Below, in pieces: positions 36,877 through 48,016 of a stretch of 64,000 bases of DNA. Numbering within the stretch: the first letter of the stretch is position 1; the number at the start of each line of letters is the position of its first letter. Under the pieces are notes generated by a model. The model did no database searches and had not been told where the DNA came from. It worked only from the letters and a program-made list of their open reading frames with translations. A program made the translations under genes and the position numbers. This stretch comes from Blakeslea trispora (taxonomy: Eukaryota; Mucoromycota; Mucoromycetes; Mucorales; Choanephoraceae). Where the stretch lies: assembly GCA_025331445.1 (NCBI GenBank), contig JAIWNE010000005.1, positions 186,001 through 250,000 on the forward strand, given 5' to 3'.

Positions 36877-37296
36877 TTACTCAATACGTTCATCTGCAGT
36901 ATGATCGCGACTCTTACGTCCCACACGAGATACTCTAGGCTTACGACCTCCATGGATACCACGATACAGCTGCTCTCCCCAGTCAAAGCATTCCTTGCAT
37001 GCTACTTGCTTGTGTGCTATGCATCCAGGCTTGCCTTTTGATATACGTGTCCATTTGTGGGCAACAGTAAAGGGTTCACGGTCATCACCCTTCCACTTAT
37101 TGGTATATTCTTCTTCAGTAAGTTTCTCGTGAAGCATGTCTTCAACCATCATATTGTTAGTGGATCGATTGTCAGTAGGGCATTTGGTACAGACTTCAAG
37201 ACCATGGCGAGTGCAGAAGATAAAACCATTGAGTGTTACAGAGTAAGAGTCAACAGTGTTGTTGTAATCTTCTTCGGCTGGGTACTGAGAATCCAT
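36877..37296 (-). CDS. Small Cys/His-rich protein of unknown function
   Basis: Single exon, 139 residues, starting MDSQYPAEEDYNN. Two cysteine clusters are visible: FCTRHGLEVCTKCPTDNR near residue 27, and CIAHKQVACKECFDW near residue 95. Each contains C-x-x-H followed by C-x-x-C, which suggests two zinc-binding sites or one split site. The tail is basic (GGRKPRVSRVGRKSRDH). I do not recognise a named family. There is no signal peptide or membrane segment. The upstream in-frame TTG-led extension is not needed. Coding status is supported by the ordered Cys/His pattern and an open frame over the full length. Confidence 0.7.
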   Translation of the reverse strand: MDSQYPAEEDYNNTVDSYSVTLNGFIFCTRHGLEVCTKCPTDNRSTNNMMVEDMLHEKLTEEEYTNKWKGDDREPFTVAHKWTRISKGKPGCIAHKQVACKECFDWGEQLYRGIHGGRKPRVSRVGRKSRDHTADERIE

Positions 37297-39314
37297 GTTA
37301 AATGCAGGTAAATAAACTTGCAAATAAATGGATTGATTTCATCTTTTATTTATACTTTTTACTTTGGTGTGAGTATGAGGTGGTGTGATTCGTAGATTTT
37401 GAGTTGCATGAATTTCATCAAATTCCGTTATGATTTTTTTTCTCACCATAGCTTATTTAAGCTGTACTTCTCCTTCAACAGTTCCAAAGAGTTTAACCGA
37501 CGGTTTGTTTCAACTAAAAAGAAAGAAAGAAAAAAAAAAGCTTATTCTGCTTAACAAATAGATTTGCCTTTGTTTGGTGTTTGTTGTATTGCTCTAAATA
37601 CCAAAAAAAATTAAAGTAGAAAAACCTCGGGTGATTCTTTTTGTTAAAAAAACCTGCTTACTTTTTGAAACCTACCATTGATCTATTGGTTAGACCTATG
37701 TGCGTGTGAATTGGAACAGTCAATAGTTTATTTACTGTTTATCTGAACTTATACGCCAACACATTACATGATCTCGCATATTTTTATATCGAATATTCAC
37801 ACACCCACACTTGTATGAGACTTTTCTTTTTCTTTTTTTGAAATGGTCAAACTTTTTGCTGTGTGTAAAAAAGTAATGAACCTATATAAGGCCTCTCAAA
37901 CCAAAGCTCAATTCATTTGCTTCTTGAGATCTTTAAAGGTAATTTTATATGGTTGGCTTTTCTGCCATCTCCTTGTCAAACAAACTTGACTTTCATGCAT
38001 CCAAAAGCAGTCATGAGTTTTGGTCAACCAATGTTGCAGTCAAAAAGTAAAGTCGTTGGTCGATTGAACTCGATGTCATTGGTTGGTCAAATGAAAGGGT
38101 TGAAGAGAGACATGATCGAGTTTGTAGGTGGGAAAATGCTGATATGATTTTTTTGACAAGTTGCATGTTTCTTGACGAGTCAGCTCTTGATATCAATACG
38201 AAGCGATCCAAAAAAAGAAGGTACGCGTGCCATTGCTGCTTGACTAGTGATGAGAGCAAACACGACGTTGATATTGGGTGTCATATTTACTGAAGGTTTG
38301 ATTATAGTTACTGGTGTCAGAAAAGTTGGGAAGAGATAAGATGAAGAACACGTGAGCTCAGCTACTATAACGAATTGTTGTACCAATTTCTTAAAAACGA
38401 CCCTTGATAAAATGGATAGGCATTCTCGCACGAAAGGCTACTGTAGCCATGGATAATATATCAATCCACCACATAAAAACAAAGAAGTGTATTAAATATT
38501 GAGAATGTAGATGCATGTGTTTTCCTACTCATCCCGCCACGAACTTGCTTTAGTAGAACAAATCTCTAGACTGAATGGCAAAGAAGAGAAGAGTAAAGCC
38601 AAGCGTCATGGGTTTTTCAAACACTTTATCGAAAAGAATCAAGGAAGCTTACGTTAATTTTAAGAAAAGTCATTTCCCAGGTTTCGTTTCGCAATTTTAC
38701 AGCTGCTTGGATAAATATTGAAATAAAGTGTCCAATAATGGCAGCCAGCGACTTTGTCAGAAGGCGACAACATAGAAGTAAGAACCACGCAAGCAATCAA
38801 CCAGGCAAGTAGTTAGCAAGTCTCAAGTCGCTTTTTCTCTCTCTTAGAGTATTACATCAATATCAGTCATCTTATGAGAAAACAATTTCTAAACCAATCT
38901 GCAGTAATAAATAACTTGTTAGCTGTCTCCCTATCAACTAGATTGCTTTACAGCTGTTTTTGTACCAGCTGCATCATTGAAGTAATGGGGAAAATGAACA
39001 AACAGAAGGTTCCAGTTCACTTCATTTATATTTTTAGCAAAATAAGCATTTTCGTATTGATTAGATTGATCACATGCATCTATTAGACGTGTTGGATGAT
39101 AGAATTAAACCCGTAGAGATAAGCGTTAGTTTCTCATCTACTTCAGACTTCGTTCCAAAGTACTGCTGAGTATTGGCGACGTAGATATTATGGATTTATT
39201 TTTTATGGTATACTGCTTTCATAAGTGGTAAAACAACTACATCATTGTATAAAAGAACCCAGTACAGGCTTTTTTTTTTTTATGAATTGATACGTTATGA
39301 ATACAAGTTTAAAA
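37297..39314. other. Long intergenic region, no gene seen
   Basis: About 2 kb of AT-rich DNA upstream of the orphan gene and downstream of the kelch gene. The only structure noticed is an inverted CCAAT-containing pair, CAACCAATG at 38025-38033 and CATTGGTTG at 38077-38085, about 750 bp from the orphan gene start. No open frame with protein-like content was found. Confidence 0.45.
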
Positions 39315-41572
39315 TTAAGAATCGTTATGATAATGTCCAACATCTGGCTTCAACGCACTTGTGTTGCGCGATGCGTGTACTAAAGTGACACTATCACTGG
39401 CGTCAGGGCTAATACTAGGATATTCTTTAGCATCTGGAGACTGCAATTCACTCCTTCGCAGATCAATAGGAGAAGTCGAAATGTGGTTAGGTACATTGCT
39501 AGTCTGTTGTGTAAGGTTCCCTGGTAGAACCTCAAAATATTTTCCTTCAATGTGATCCCAATCAACTTCTATAGGTATGTTCTCGTTAGTGTTGTTACTG
39601 TTAGAATCATATGGGCTAGAGCCATGCTTATTATCTTCTGACTGGTCCATTCTATTTTTCTTTCTATAGAACATGTAGCAGGAAGCAACGCCAATAATGG
39701 CAAGCTACAAAAAAGGAATTCATTAAATTTTTCTTATATCTTGAAACACAATATGTTTACTTACAACGACACAAGCAGCAACAATACCACCTATAGCTCC
39801 CATGCTCAAGCCATTTTGAGGTTTTTGATCTTGCAAAATAGTATTGTTTCCACCGCTCGTATTGTTGGCTCCAGGAATTGGTGCTTGAACAACCAAGTTG
39901 GGATCATGATACTTATTGGAAAGGGTGATAGCATATGGATCAGAAATGTTTAAAATCAGTACCGAATTAATGCCAACTCTGTTACTGTTAAGACCCCAAA
40001 CGACAAGCATAGTTTCGTCATTAGTCACAACAGCTATATATTGATGTCAAGTGGGAAGAGGGTGTTGATGTTGGTTAATAAAGCATATACAAAAACTTAA
40101 GCATGTGGAATACAATGAAAAGAAAGAAGGACTACTTTACTAGAGTGTTCAGTTCTTGATAATGTTGTAGTGACGGGTGCATCAATGATGACTTTTTTCC
40201 ATTCTCTTGTTTCAAGACTTAAAGTATAGCAATAATCGTCTGCAACTAATTGATTTAATGAGATTTAGAGGTTGACACGCAGAACGACTACAAGACTTAC
40301 CACGGCCATCATTGGTCTCACCACCAAACATGATAACATCTTTCTTGGTCTTTGGTGCTACAGAAACAGAGAATAACTAATTAGACAGTGTATTGAAAAT
40401 AAGACTACTATAGTTCTACCCAAGTTAAGCGAATGATAAAGCCGAGTACCACTTGGTACCTCGCCAACTAGAGTAAACGTATTCCACGAAGAGTTTTGTG
40501 TGCTGAACGCCCAGGCCATTGAAAGTGGACGACGGTCAGCAATAGTTTTGTATGCAACGGGGTCGTTGTTGAATGCTTCACCGCCAATAAACAATATTTG
40601 GTTATTGATAGAGTCAAACACAGATTTCTGGCGGTTCGGAAACCATTGTGCCCAAGTGGTTAAGGACAGAGGTACTGTCCAAGGCTGTAAAGGAATTATT
40701 TTTAGAAAGTGAGGACACAAACACAATTACTGTTTTAAAAGAGGAGTCTTAAAAAGAGAAAAAGAATCTTTACTTTGTTGGTGTTGTTCTCATTGAAAAA
40801 AGCTACTTGCGTAAAGCCGATTGTTCTTGTTGTGTTATCAGGGAAGTTGAATGAGGTTACGCTAGTACTGGGAGTAGTCCAGCTAGTGTTGATATAGCTA
40901 AAGTATATGCATTAGTTACCGTGTTACGTTGCTGTAGTTGAGTATGTATAAGTTACACTTCAAAGCCACCATAAAGAGCAATACCTTTGCCGGGAACAGG
41001 AAGAGCAGATCCATAGTATCTATAGATTTCATAGAAATTTCGATTTGTAACATGTAATTTCTGTTTCATTGCGTTAGTTTACATTTGACGAACACCATAA
41101 GGCTCTTCGGTATAAGGTTGGTATTTGCTCCATTTGTTTTCTTGTGCATCGTAAATGATAGTTTGATCGACCAGTTTCGAAGATGGTGTGAAGCCTCCAT
41201 TGAAAAACATACGTCTATTATCACCCATTTCCGTTCCCTGAGGATTTTGTCGAGGCGCAATATCAACATTGTTTATGTTTGAGCTGACAGGTCTCCAATC
41301 TGCTTCTAGCTCGGCAGATGTTTTTCCTGTTGCGTTTGTAAGATCAAGAACATTTATTGTGTTGTCAAGTGTATGCTCTGTCGTTCCTGTATATCTAAAT
41401 CCAAAGAAACAAAACACTTTGCCAGTCAAGTAGCCACATGCTATAGTTTGTATTTTTAGAGAATGCTTTGAACTATATCATCTGTTACTGCTTTACATAA
41501 ATTAGATCGTGCAGAAGTCTGCGCCTGAACAACAGACAATAGCAATAATAACGTAAGGTCTAGCAATCGCAT
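39315..41572 (-). CDS. Kelch-repeat (galactose-oxidase-like propeller) type I membrane protein
   Basis: Nine exons (41572-41497, 41440-41083, 41019-40957, 40897-40774, 40684-40420, 40357-40301, 40245-40141, 40033-39765, 39704-39315) give 568 residues. A signal peptide (MRLLDLTLLLLLSVVQAQ) is followed by kelch-type blades: GYLTGKVFCFFGF, MFFNGGFTPSS, GIALYGGFE, QILFIGGEAFN, DVIMFGGETNDGR and TMLVVWGLNSN. A transmembrane helix lies near residues 429-451 (AIGGIVAACVVLAIIGVASCYMF, split by the last intron). FYRKKNR follows as a cytoplasmic anchor, then a polar tail of about 110 residues. Fungi of this group have many such surface kelch proteins, but no function is assigned. The propeller would face outside or the lumen. 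Several N-x-S/T sites occur in the ectodomain. Confidence 0.88.
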
Positions 41573-42765
41573 AAACGAAGAAGGAAGAGAAAAAGGAGAC
41601 AATACTAATGAATTTTGTGCTTTCTAATATAAACTTGAGAGTAACTACAATAATCTTTAGTGCAACCTAATTTTATTTGCGCAGATGTCAAGAATATTCT
41701 TTGCTTAGAGCAGAGAGCTCATAGTAAGTACGATGTTGAAAAGAGAGAGAGATTGGTTTCATTGGAGAATATTGCGCCAACACAATATGAGATCAAAATA
41801 AGCTCTTAATAAACCCTGCTTATTCAATGTTTCCAGATAAAGCTTACCTAAAGAAAATTCTTTGTGGCTTTTCTATTTTGATACAATTGTGCATTTTGTG
41901 CTACAGCTTCATTTATTCTCGCGAGAAGTTTTTCCGACAATTTAACAACTTCATCTTCAGCTGGTTTAGTGGAGGAGGGAATGAGCTTTCTAAAGATTAT
42001 ACGTCGAAAATGACAGTTTCTTCGTCTCGGCTACATCTTTATTCTAGAGCACCTTTTTCTTCTCTGAATTCTACAGTTTTTGAGCCTTAAAAGTACTTAC
42101 GCTTTTATTGAACGGGTTTTCTTTTGACAGGATTTATATATGACAAATTCCTTTTCTTGGCATCAAGATATGTGCATTGGCTAGTCGAAACATATCAATA
42201 AAGTTTTTGACAGCAGAGGAAAACAAAGAGATTACAGATCATTGAAATCAATAATATTGCTTTTGTTTGCCCTTAATGAATTTTTTTTTTATTAAAACAA
42301 ACTCATTGTTCTTCTGTTGGCCGAGACAAAGATTAAACAGTATATAACTGATCCTACCAAGAAACATTTATCTGACAATGCCATAATAGCCACTTAATAC
42401 CTTAGGTAAAGGTTGGAAACTCCTGAATCAAAACTATTTGAAATCATTATCAGGAAGCAGAGACTGTTTCTCTATTTTATCTTCCGAAATCTTAAAGGGA
42501 GCCTCACAAAGCAAGAAACTTTGTAGCCTATAGACCTCAAGATCAATGTATTAGGTAAATGCAGAGAGCGAGTAGTCAAGAATAATTGATGTTCTGTAAG
42601 GTCAATTGATTCTGTGATAGCTGAAGCCTTATTTTTCAGTCTACCACAAAAATCGTTTGACTAAAAAGTAATGTTTAGCATAATCCTTTTGTTCTCCGAC
42701 GAAAGCAAAAAAAAAAAGTCAAGAGAAAAAACTTCTTTGCAATCGCAATAGAAAAAGTCAAAGCA
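41573..42765. other. Divergent intergenic region
   Basis: Shared upstream region of the kelch gene and the TFIIIC gene. One 87-codon open frame at 41827-42090 has a hydrophobic stretch but no other support and is not called. No clear promoter motif noted. Confidence 0.45.
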
Positions 42766-44887
42766 ATGGGAAAAAGCAACGATAGCAATCTGTGGGCGCC
42801 ACCTGTACCTGGACTCAACTTCGATCTGGAAGGTCCTACAGCAGATCACCTTATAGATACTTCAGACATATACGAGCAAACGGTCTACGACGATATACAC
42901 GCTTCAGGAGACGAATGGACAATCGTGGACGAAAAGTAATGCTTTGTGCTTTATTGCTATCATGACACTAAAACAAAAAGCTTGTCTTTTTAAAGTGAAG
43001 CTGCACCTTATCTGCCAAAGAGACAGGTGCCCTTGACAGTGACTCTAGGAATTGATGACCAAAAGACAGAAAAATTATCCACTTTTGGATTCCTTCGACT
43101 AGGTAATTTTTCTTTCTTTCCTTCTCTACAAGTGATAAAGATGATTGATTAAGAGAAGAATTCGAGCAGATGAATCTTTCAAGATGAAGCGAGGGTTTGT
43201 GATCAATGCAGGCATCAGTGTTTGGGGGCTTGATTTTGTACCTAAATCAACTACTTGTCGCGATCCTCAAACACAATATCTAGCCATCGCTGGCTATAGA
43301 GGCTCAATAGAGGAACACGTTGGATTTGATGAAATTCAGTCTACAGGCACATACAAAAATGCAATTCAAATTTGGAACATGAGTCTCTCAACACAGCTAC
43401 CTTCCGAATCCCCTTTTTTGGATCTATGTCTGCTCCATGACTTTGGCATTGTTCATGAACTCAAATGGTGCCCTTATGGCGCTTATCAAGAAGAGGTTAG
43501 ATCTATTAAAAGAAGGGAGCACATTCACTTATATATTTTTTTTGTTTAGACTACATCCAATGGTGAAGCTAACAAGCTCGGTATTCTATCTATTGTTTGT
43601 GGCGATGGATCAGTAAGGACAGTTGTTGTTCCTCACCCCAATTATGTTCGAGATAATATGTGTCAAACAGATCCTTCTAAAACGGTTTATAGTAAGTAAA
43701 TGTGGTTGTATCAACCGATACTTTTTCTTTAACTTACATGCCTGTGTAACAAGTGAAAATCAACAAATCCAGGTGTCAATTCCAGCTCAACACAATGAAG
43801 CCCATCAGCTTGGCTTGGGGAGGACACAAGAAGCTGGCTGTTGGTTATGCAGACGGTAAGCTCGTCTTTTGCCTCTTCAAAAGATGTCAGTCAAACACTA
43901 AAGATATACTTGGGTTGTTATAGGTACTTTTATTGTTTGGAACATGGTGAAAGCAATGTATGACAAAAGCAGTGAGGAAGCTGTCAATTCGCGTCGATTT
44001 CTTATGCTTTCCGGCCACCCATTGGATGCGGCTGTTCGCTCTATCTCTTGGAATGGACTGAGAGATCCTGAGCGTATTTTGATGGGTGGATATGATGGTC
44101 GCTTATTACTATTAGACACAAACGACCCTAGCGTGCCTATTTTGGTGAACAGAGCTAGAGGTACACCGGTTTTTTTTGTGAATAGGATAGTCCGGTTGAT
44201 AACGTTGTTCATTAGGTATTCAACCGAATTGTGCTTGGCATGGTCATGGTAACTTGATGCTATTTTTCGATAACGATTTTGTTGGTAGGGGCATTGGGTT
44301 TTGTGAGAATGGGGGCCAAGCTGCCAATAAGTATGGTGAGTGCCCTGGTGTATGTTGGACTATAGCAACATCTGAACACCACGGTCAAGCCTCGATGGGT
44401 ACAGCTATTGGATGGGTTCGTTCATATAACATATATCAAGTCAAGATGCGAAAATTGGTAATGATTGCTTGTTTGTGTATACGCATATAACTTATCTTTC
44501 GTAAACAGCACGTCTATTTCCATTCTGTATATAAACTGCATTATACTGATGAAACAGGAGCGTTTCGATATTTAGATGGGTTTGTTCCTGAGGTATTGTA
44601 TAGGCGCAAAAAAGAAACGAGTAGATAATTCGTTTCTCATACCATTTTATTCTCTAGACTGTTGATGAATCAAAAAAGTTACCATCCTATCAGCAGTTTG
44701 GTGATACACATATGTCTATTCAGAAGGTATGTTGACATGCCATAGGTAGTACAAGCCGATCCTAAAATGATTTCTTTTTTAGGTTGTTTGGAACCCCAAT
44801 AGACCTACTTGCGCTTTTCTTGCAAGTGGAGGTGCAGCAGGGCTCTGTCGTATTGAATTTGAGGGCAGAGGCTCAAAATGGACATAG
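42766..44887 (+). CDS. TFIIIC WD-repeat subunit (TFC6/GTF3C2-like)
   Basis: Ten exons (42766-42935, 42996-43102, 43170-43495, 43550-43691, 43754-43855, 43924-44160, 44216-44457, 44509-44592, 44658-44726, 44783-44887) join in phase to 527 residues. Blades typical of the TFIIIC beta-propeller subunit are seen: YLAIAGYRGSIEEHVGFDE, LGILSIVCGDGSVRTVVVPHP, KPISLAWGGHKKLAVGYADGTFIVWNM, AVRSISWNGLRDPERILMGGYDG and CAFLASGGAAGLCRIEFEG. In fungi and animals this protein is part of the B-box-binding half of TFIIIC, which recruits TFIIIB to tRNA genes. The N-terminus is acidic and short; the larger N-terminal region of yeast Tfc6 is absent. Family assignment rests on blade order and the ISWN/WGG-type motifs, so TFC6 is probable rather than proven. 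Confidence 0.8.
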
Positions 44888-45903
44888 GCGGTTTTCCATT
44901 CTATAGACGGACAAGGTTTAGTTTATAATGCATACAGTCCCAAATGGTCACTTTTTTTTTTCAAAAGCCATTTGGTGGTTTAATTGGCGTAAATAAAAAA
45001 AAATCAATCAGCGCAAAAAAAAGCTATCCAATCAGCTGTTTTCCAAATCTCAATAAGCGTATAAAGAAAATAATGCATTACTCTGATATTGAGTGGCATA
45101 ACTCGTCCTCCTCTAGCGCTGTTACCTTGCTACCCGTTGTGCTCGAGTGATCGGCAACCGACTTGCTTCCTTTCAGGCGTGCGATCCAAGCTATTCGGCA
45201 TTATTCAGAGTATATGTGAGGATTTTCTGTTTGTGGCCTCTCGGTGGTTGTCAATCCTTTGGTCCGAGTACTAGTACTGCCGCAGGATTGGATTGCCTTG
45301 CCTTTTTTGGTCTAAGCTCAGCCGCAATGCTGTTGGACTACAACGTAATCAAGGTGGACTGTGTATCGTGGATATCCATGACCAAGTTCTGATTCTTCAG
45401 CTTGTCTTTCTTTAGCGTCTATAGTCTGCATTAGAGATGACTGACTTCCTGGATCGTTGTGTCGTATTTGGGCGTGTATAAAACCCAGAAAGCCATATGA
45501 AATCTGAAACTCGATTCATTATCTTGACAGCTAATTTTAAAATAAAGATAAATCAAACAATGTTTGCAATAGAGGGAAAAGTTATCGATGATGGCTGAGA
45601 AAAGGATTGTTGAAGATCCCTTTCTTTTGTAGGCCATGGCTATGGTTGTTATTGAAGAGCTAAGAGTTCTGATTGTTGCTGTGTGGTACTGATCAATTAG
45701 GCATATTATTTCTCGCTGGCTTTGAATAGAAAGCAGATGAAGCAATCATATTTCTTATTTTGCTAGCAATTTTGTCTTATCGCATTTTGGGTAACTTGAA
45801 AAAGAAAAGTATTTCTTTTTTTCCCCCCTTATTTTTTCTTTTGTTTATACCTGGCATTTATTAAAAGACAGTAATTGCCTATATTATTATTGAATAGAAA
45901 GAA
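44888..45903. other. Intergenic with a locally GC-richer block
   Basis: The block at about 45090-45420 is visibly richer in G and C than the surroundings and has short overlapping frames on both strands, but none reads as a known protein. It may be an eroded mobile element. The rest is AT-rich promoter DNA of the thioesterase gene. Confidence 0.4.
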
Positions 45904-46615
45904 ATGACAGCTATTGATACATCTGTTCGTTACCAGCCTAAAAATAATCAAATTTATCAGCAGCATGATTGTCAAGATAAATTGGCAGATCAGGAGAATG
46001 ACATTCAACTGATAAAAGAACTTCGTCAATCAGACGAATGGCACGAAGTTGTTGCTTATGAGCATTTGTCAGATTCTGCAAGATCGCATTCATTAACTGC
46101 CACTACTTTGAGAGGCGATAAAATGGTTGCAAGGCGACCTATCAAATTTTTCAATCGAGACAAGACAGCCTGTGTCATGGCTATACATTTTGGCGCAAAT
46201 TTGTAAGCAAAATAAAGACAAACTAAAGAGAGCTTATTAAATAGAAAAATAAATAGATGTGGTCATGATGGCATTGTTCATGGTGGTATGGCAGCTACTG
46301 TTCTAGACGAAATGCTTGCTTATGTTGTAAGTTTCCACCTATTATGACTATGGATGATAAAATAACCCCTATTTAAAGACTATCCCTAGTTTACCTGGTC
46401 ATTCAGGTTTCACTGCCAACTTGAATGTAGACTATCGTAAGCCAATCATGTCTGATCAATGGGTGATTGTGCATGGTGAGCTGGAAAGACTAGAAGGCAG
46501 AAAAGCTTGGGGAAAAGCTCGTATCGAGACAGTTGGTGATGAGCCTGTTGTATTGACAGAAGCTACTGCCTTGTATATCAGTCCGCGCGCGCAAGGTCCC
46601 GTGACAAAGTTTTGA
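45904..46615 (+). CDS. Hotdog-fold acyl-CoA thioesterase (PaaI/THEM4-like)
   Basis: Three exons (45904-46202, 46257-46326, 46379-46615) give 201 residues. The motif CGHDGIVHGGMAATVLDEMLAYV contains the HGG turn and the following Asp-Glu helix that form the active site of PaaI/THEM4-type thioesterases. GFTANLNVDYRKPIMSDQWVIVHGELERLEGRKAW is the second half of the hotdog sheet. Such enzymes hydrolyse acyl-CoA to free acid and CoA. The N-terminal 90 residues are polar and helical; no signal peptide is visible, and a mitochondrial presequence is not obvious. The splice into the HGG exon is in phase (N-L-C-G-H-D). Substrate length cannot be inferred. Confidence 0.9.
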
Positions 46616-46728
46616 TAGATGTATCATTCAGCCTTAAATAAACAGGAGTCATACTTGTAGGCTATAATTTTTTTTTTTGGATAAATCAGTGTGCCTTTTT
46701 TTTTTCTTTTCTTTTCTTTTTTTCTCTT

Positions 46729-47686
46729 ATGATTGACCCTGAAACACCTATTGCAATAAGCAATATACCACCTACAAGTAAATCGGAACTCAGGTCACGA
46801 TCAACTCGCTCTCAACAGAGATCGGAAGGTAATCAAGATGAGTATGTACAGATAGAAAGCATCTAACATTACAATAGAAATGGGCTCATTGGTATAGACA
46901 TACAAATAAGCAAAAAAAAAGAAAACTACTAACTTCTTCTTGAAGACTTCACATATAAGTTCGTTCAATTCGACACGTAGTGGTCGCTCTTTTATTGAGG
47001 ACTGGTTAAATAAAACAAACGCCAGTCAGAGATCAGCTGAAGCACCCGAAAATACATCGTCTTTTCCACCCTGGGCTACACCCTGTGCAAAGATTCACCA
47101 AATCAAGCCCATGACAGACTGTACTGAGCAAAAACAAGAAAAAGAGCAAGTAAGCCTAGAAGAAGATACTTACTCTGTCTCATGCACTCCTGAAGACAAT
47201 ATCGATCCATCACTTTATCTGCCTCATGCTACACCTTATATCAATCAAGACTTCAGAGATGATGCTTCTCACGATACAGTTCTATGCAGTTCAGAAGAAT
47301 GCTCAGAAGATGCTAAGACTGAGATTTTTCAGCCTGATCGCTGTTCAACCATCTGCTCATTGTCAGACGATTTACCCGATTATCAGAGCCATATCCAACA
47401 AGAAGTCAATACCATAGCTACCGATTCATACCATACAGCTATTAGACAGCCGGACTCATCCTACACTGATTTATCAGCATATCAGAATGGTAGTACTGAC
47501 TCTGCTTGCTCTTTGCAACCCAATCCGAAGCATGACTCTGATGATGATTTGTATGAATTAGACGAAATGACAGTACAGGACTTCTTGGCCATTGAAAGTG
47601 AAGCCATTGCTTTACAAGAACAAAAGAGAAAAGCTTCCATGGCAGCCGAACAATCTCCCGAGAAAAAACAACAACCATCGAACTAA
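46729..47686 (+). CDS. Disordered orphan protein
   Basis: Best model: exon 1 46729-46828, intron to 46910, exon 2 46911-47686, giving 291 residues. The join yields QQRSEAKKKKTTNFFLKTSH in frame. The protein is rich in Ser, Thr, Glu, Asp and Gln. It has a hydrophobic/aromatic motif near the N-terminus (GRSFIEDWLNKTN), two ATP-type turns (PPWATPCAKI and LPHATPYINQ), and an acidic patch near the C-terminus (DSDDDLYELDEMTVQDFLAIESEAIALQEQKRK) that could form a helix. No domain is recognised. The exon 1 join is less certain because A-rich sequence offers several acceptors. The long open exon 2 supports a real gene. Confidence 0.6.
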
Positions 47687-48016
47687 AGCTTTTTCCCCCC
47701 TTTGCTCCCTCCGAGAAAAACTTATCGAAAGATCACTTTTTCCTTTTCATTGCATCTATATACCCTCCATTCATTCTTCTTTTCATTCCTCCTTGTTGTC
47801 ATTCTGAAAACAGCTTAAATAAACATTTTGTTTTTCTCACCTATGCTAAAAGGGAGTTTCATTATTTATTGTTATATTGAAGATGATAATAATAAAAGAT
47901 GAACGGTATCTAGATTACAAAGAAAAAGCAACACGTCATCAAGATGCGTTGCTATAACAACAAAGAGTTGTATAACAGAATTAAATAAAGACAGGATTGC
48001 CTGATAGGTCTTATTT
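47687..48016. other. Convergent 3' flanks
   Basis: Short space between the stop of the orphan gene and the stop of the bHLH gene. It is T-rich with AATAAA-like polyadenylation signals on both strands. No gene. Confidence 0.5.

Noticed and set aside
41827..42090. 87-codon frame with a hydrophobic stretch between the kelch and TFIIIC genes
   Set aside because: No family signal, no neighbouring exon and AT-rich composition; likely chance.
45089..45392. Overlapping short frames in the GC-richer block
   Set aside because: Neither frame resembles a known protein and both lack splice support. Kept only as a composition finding.
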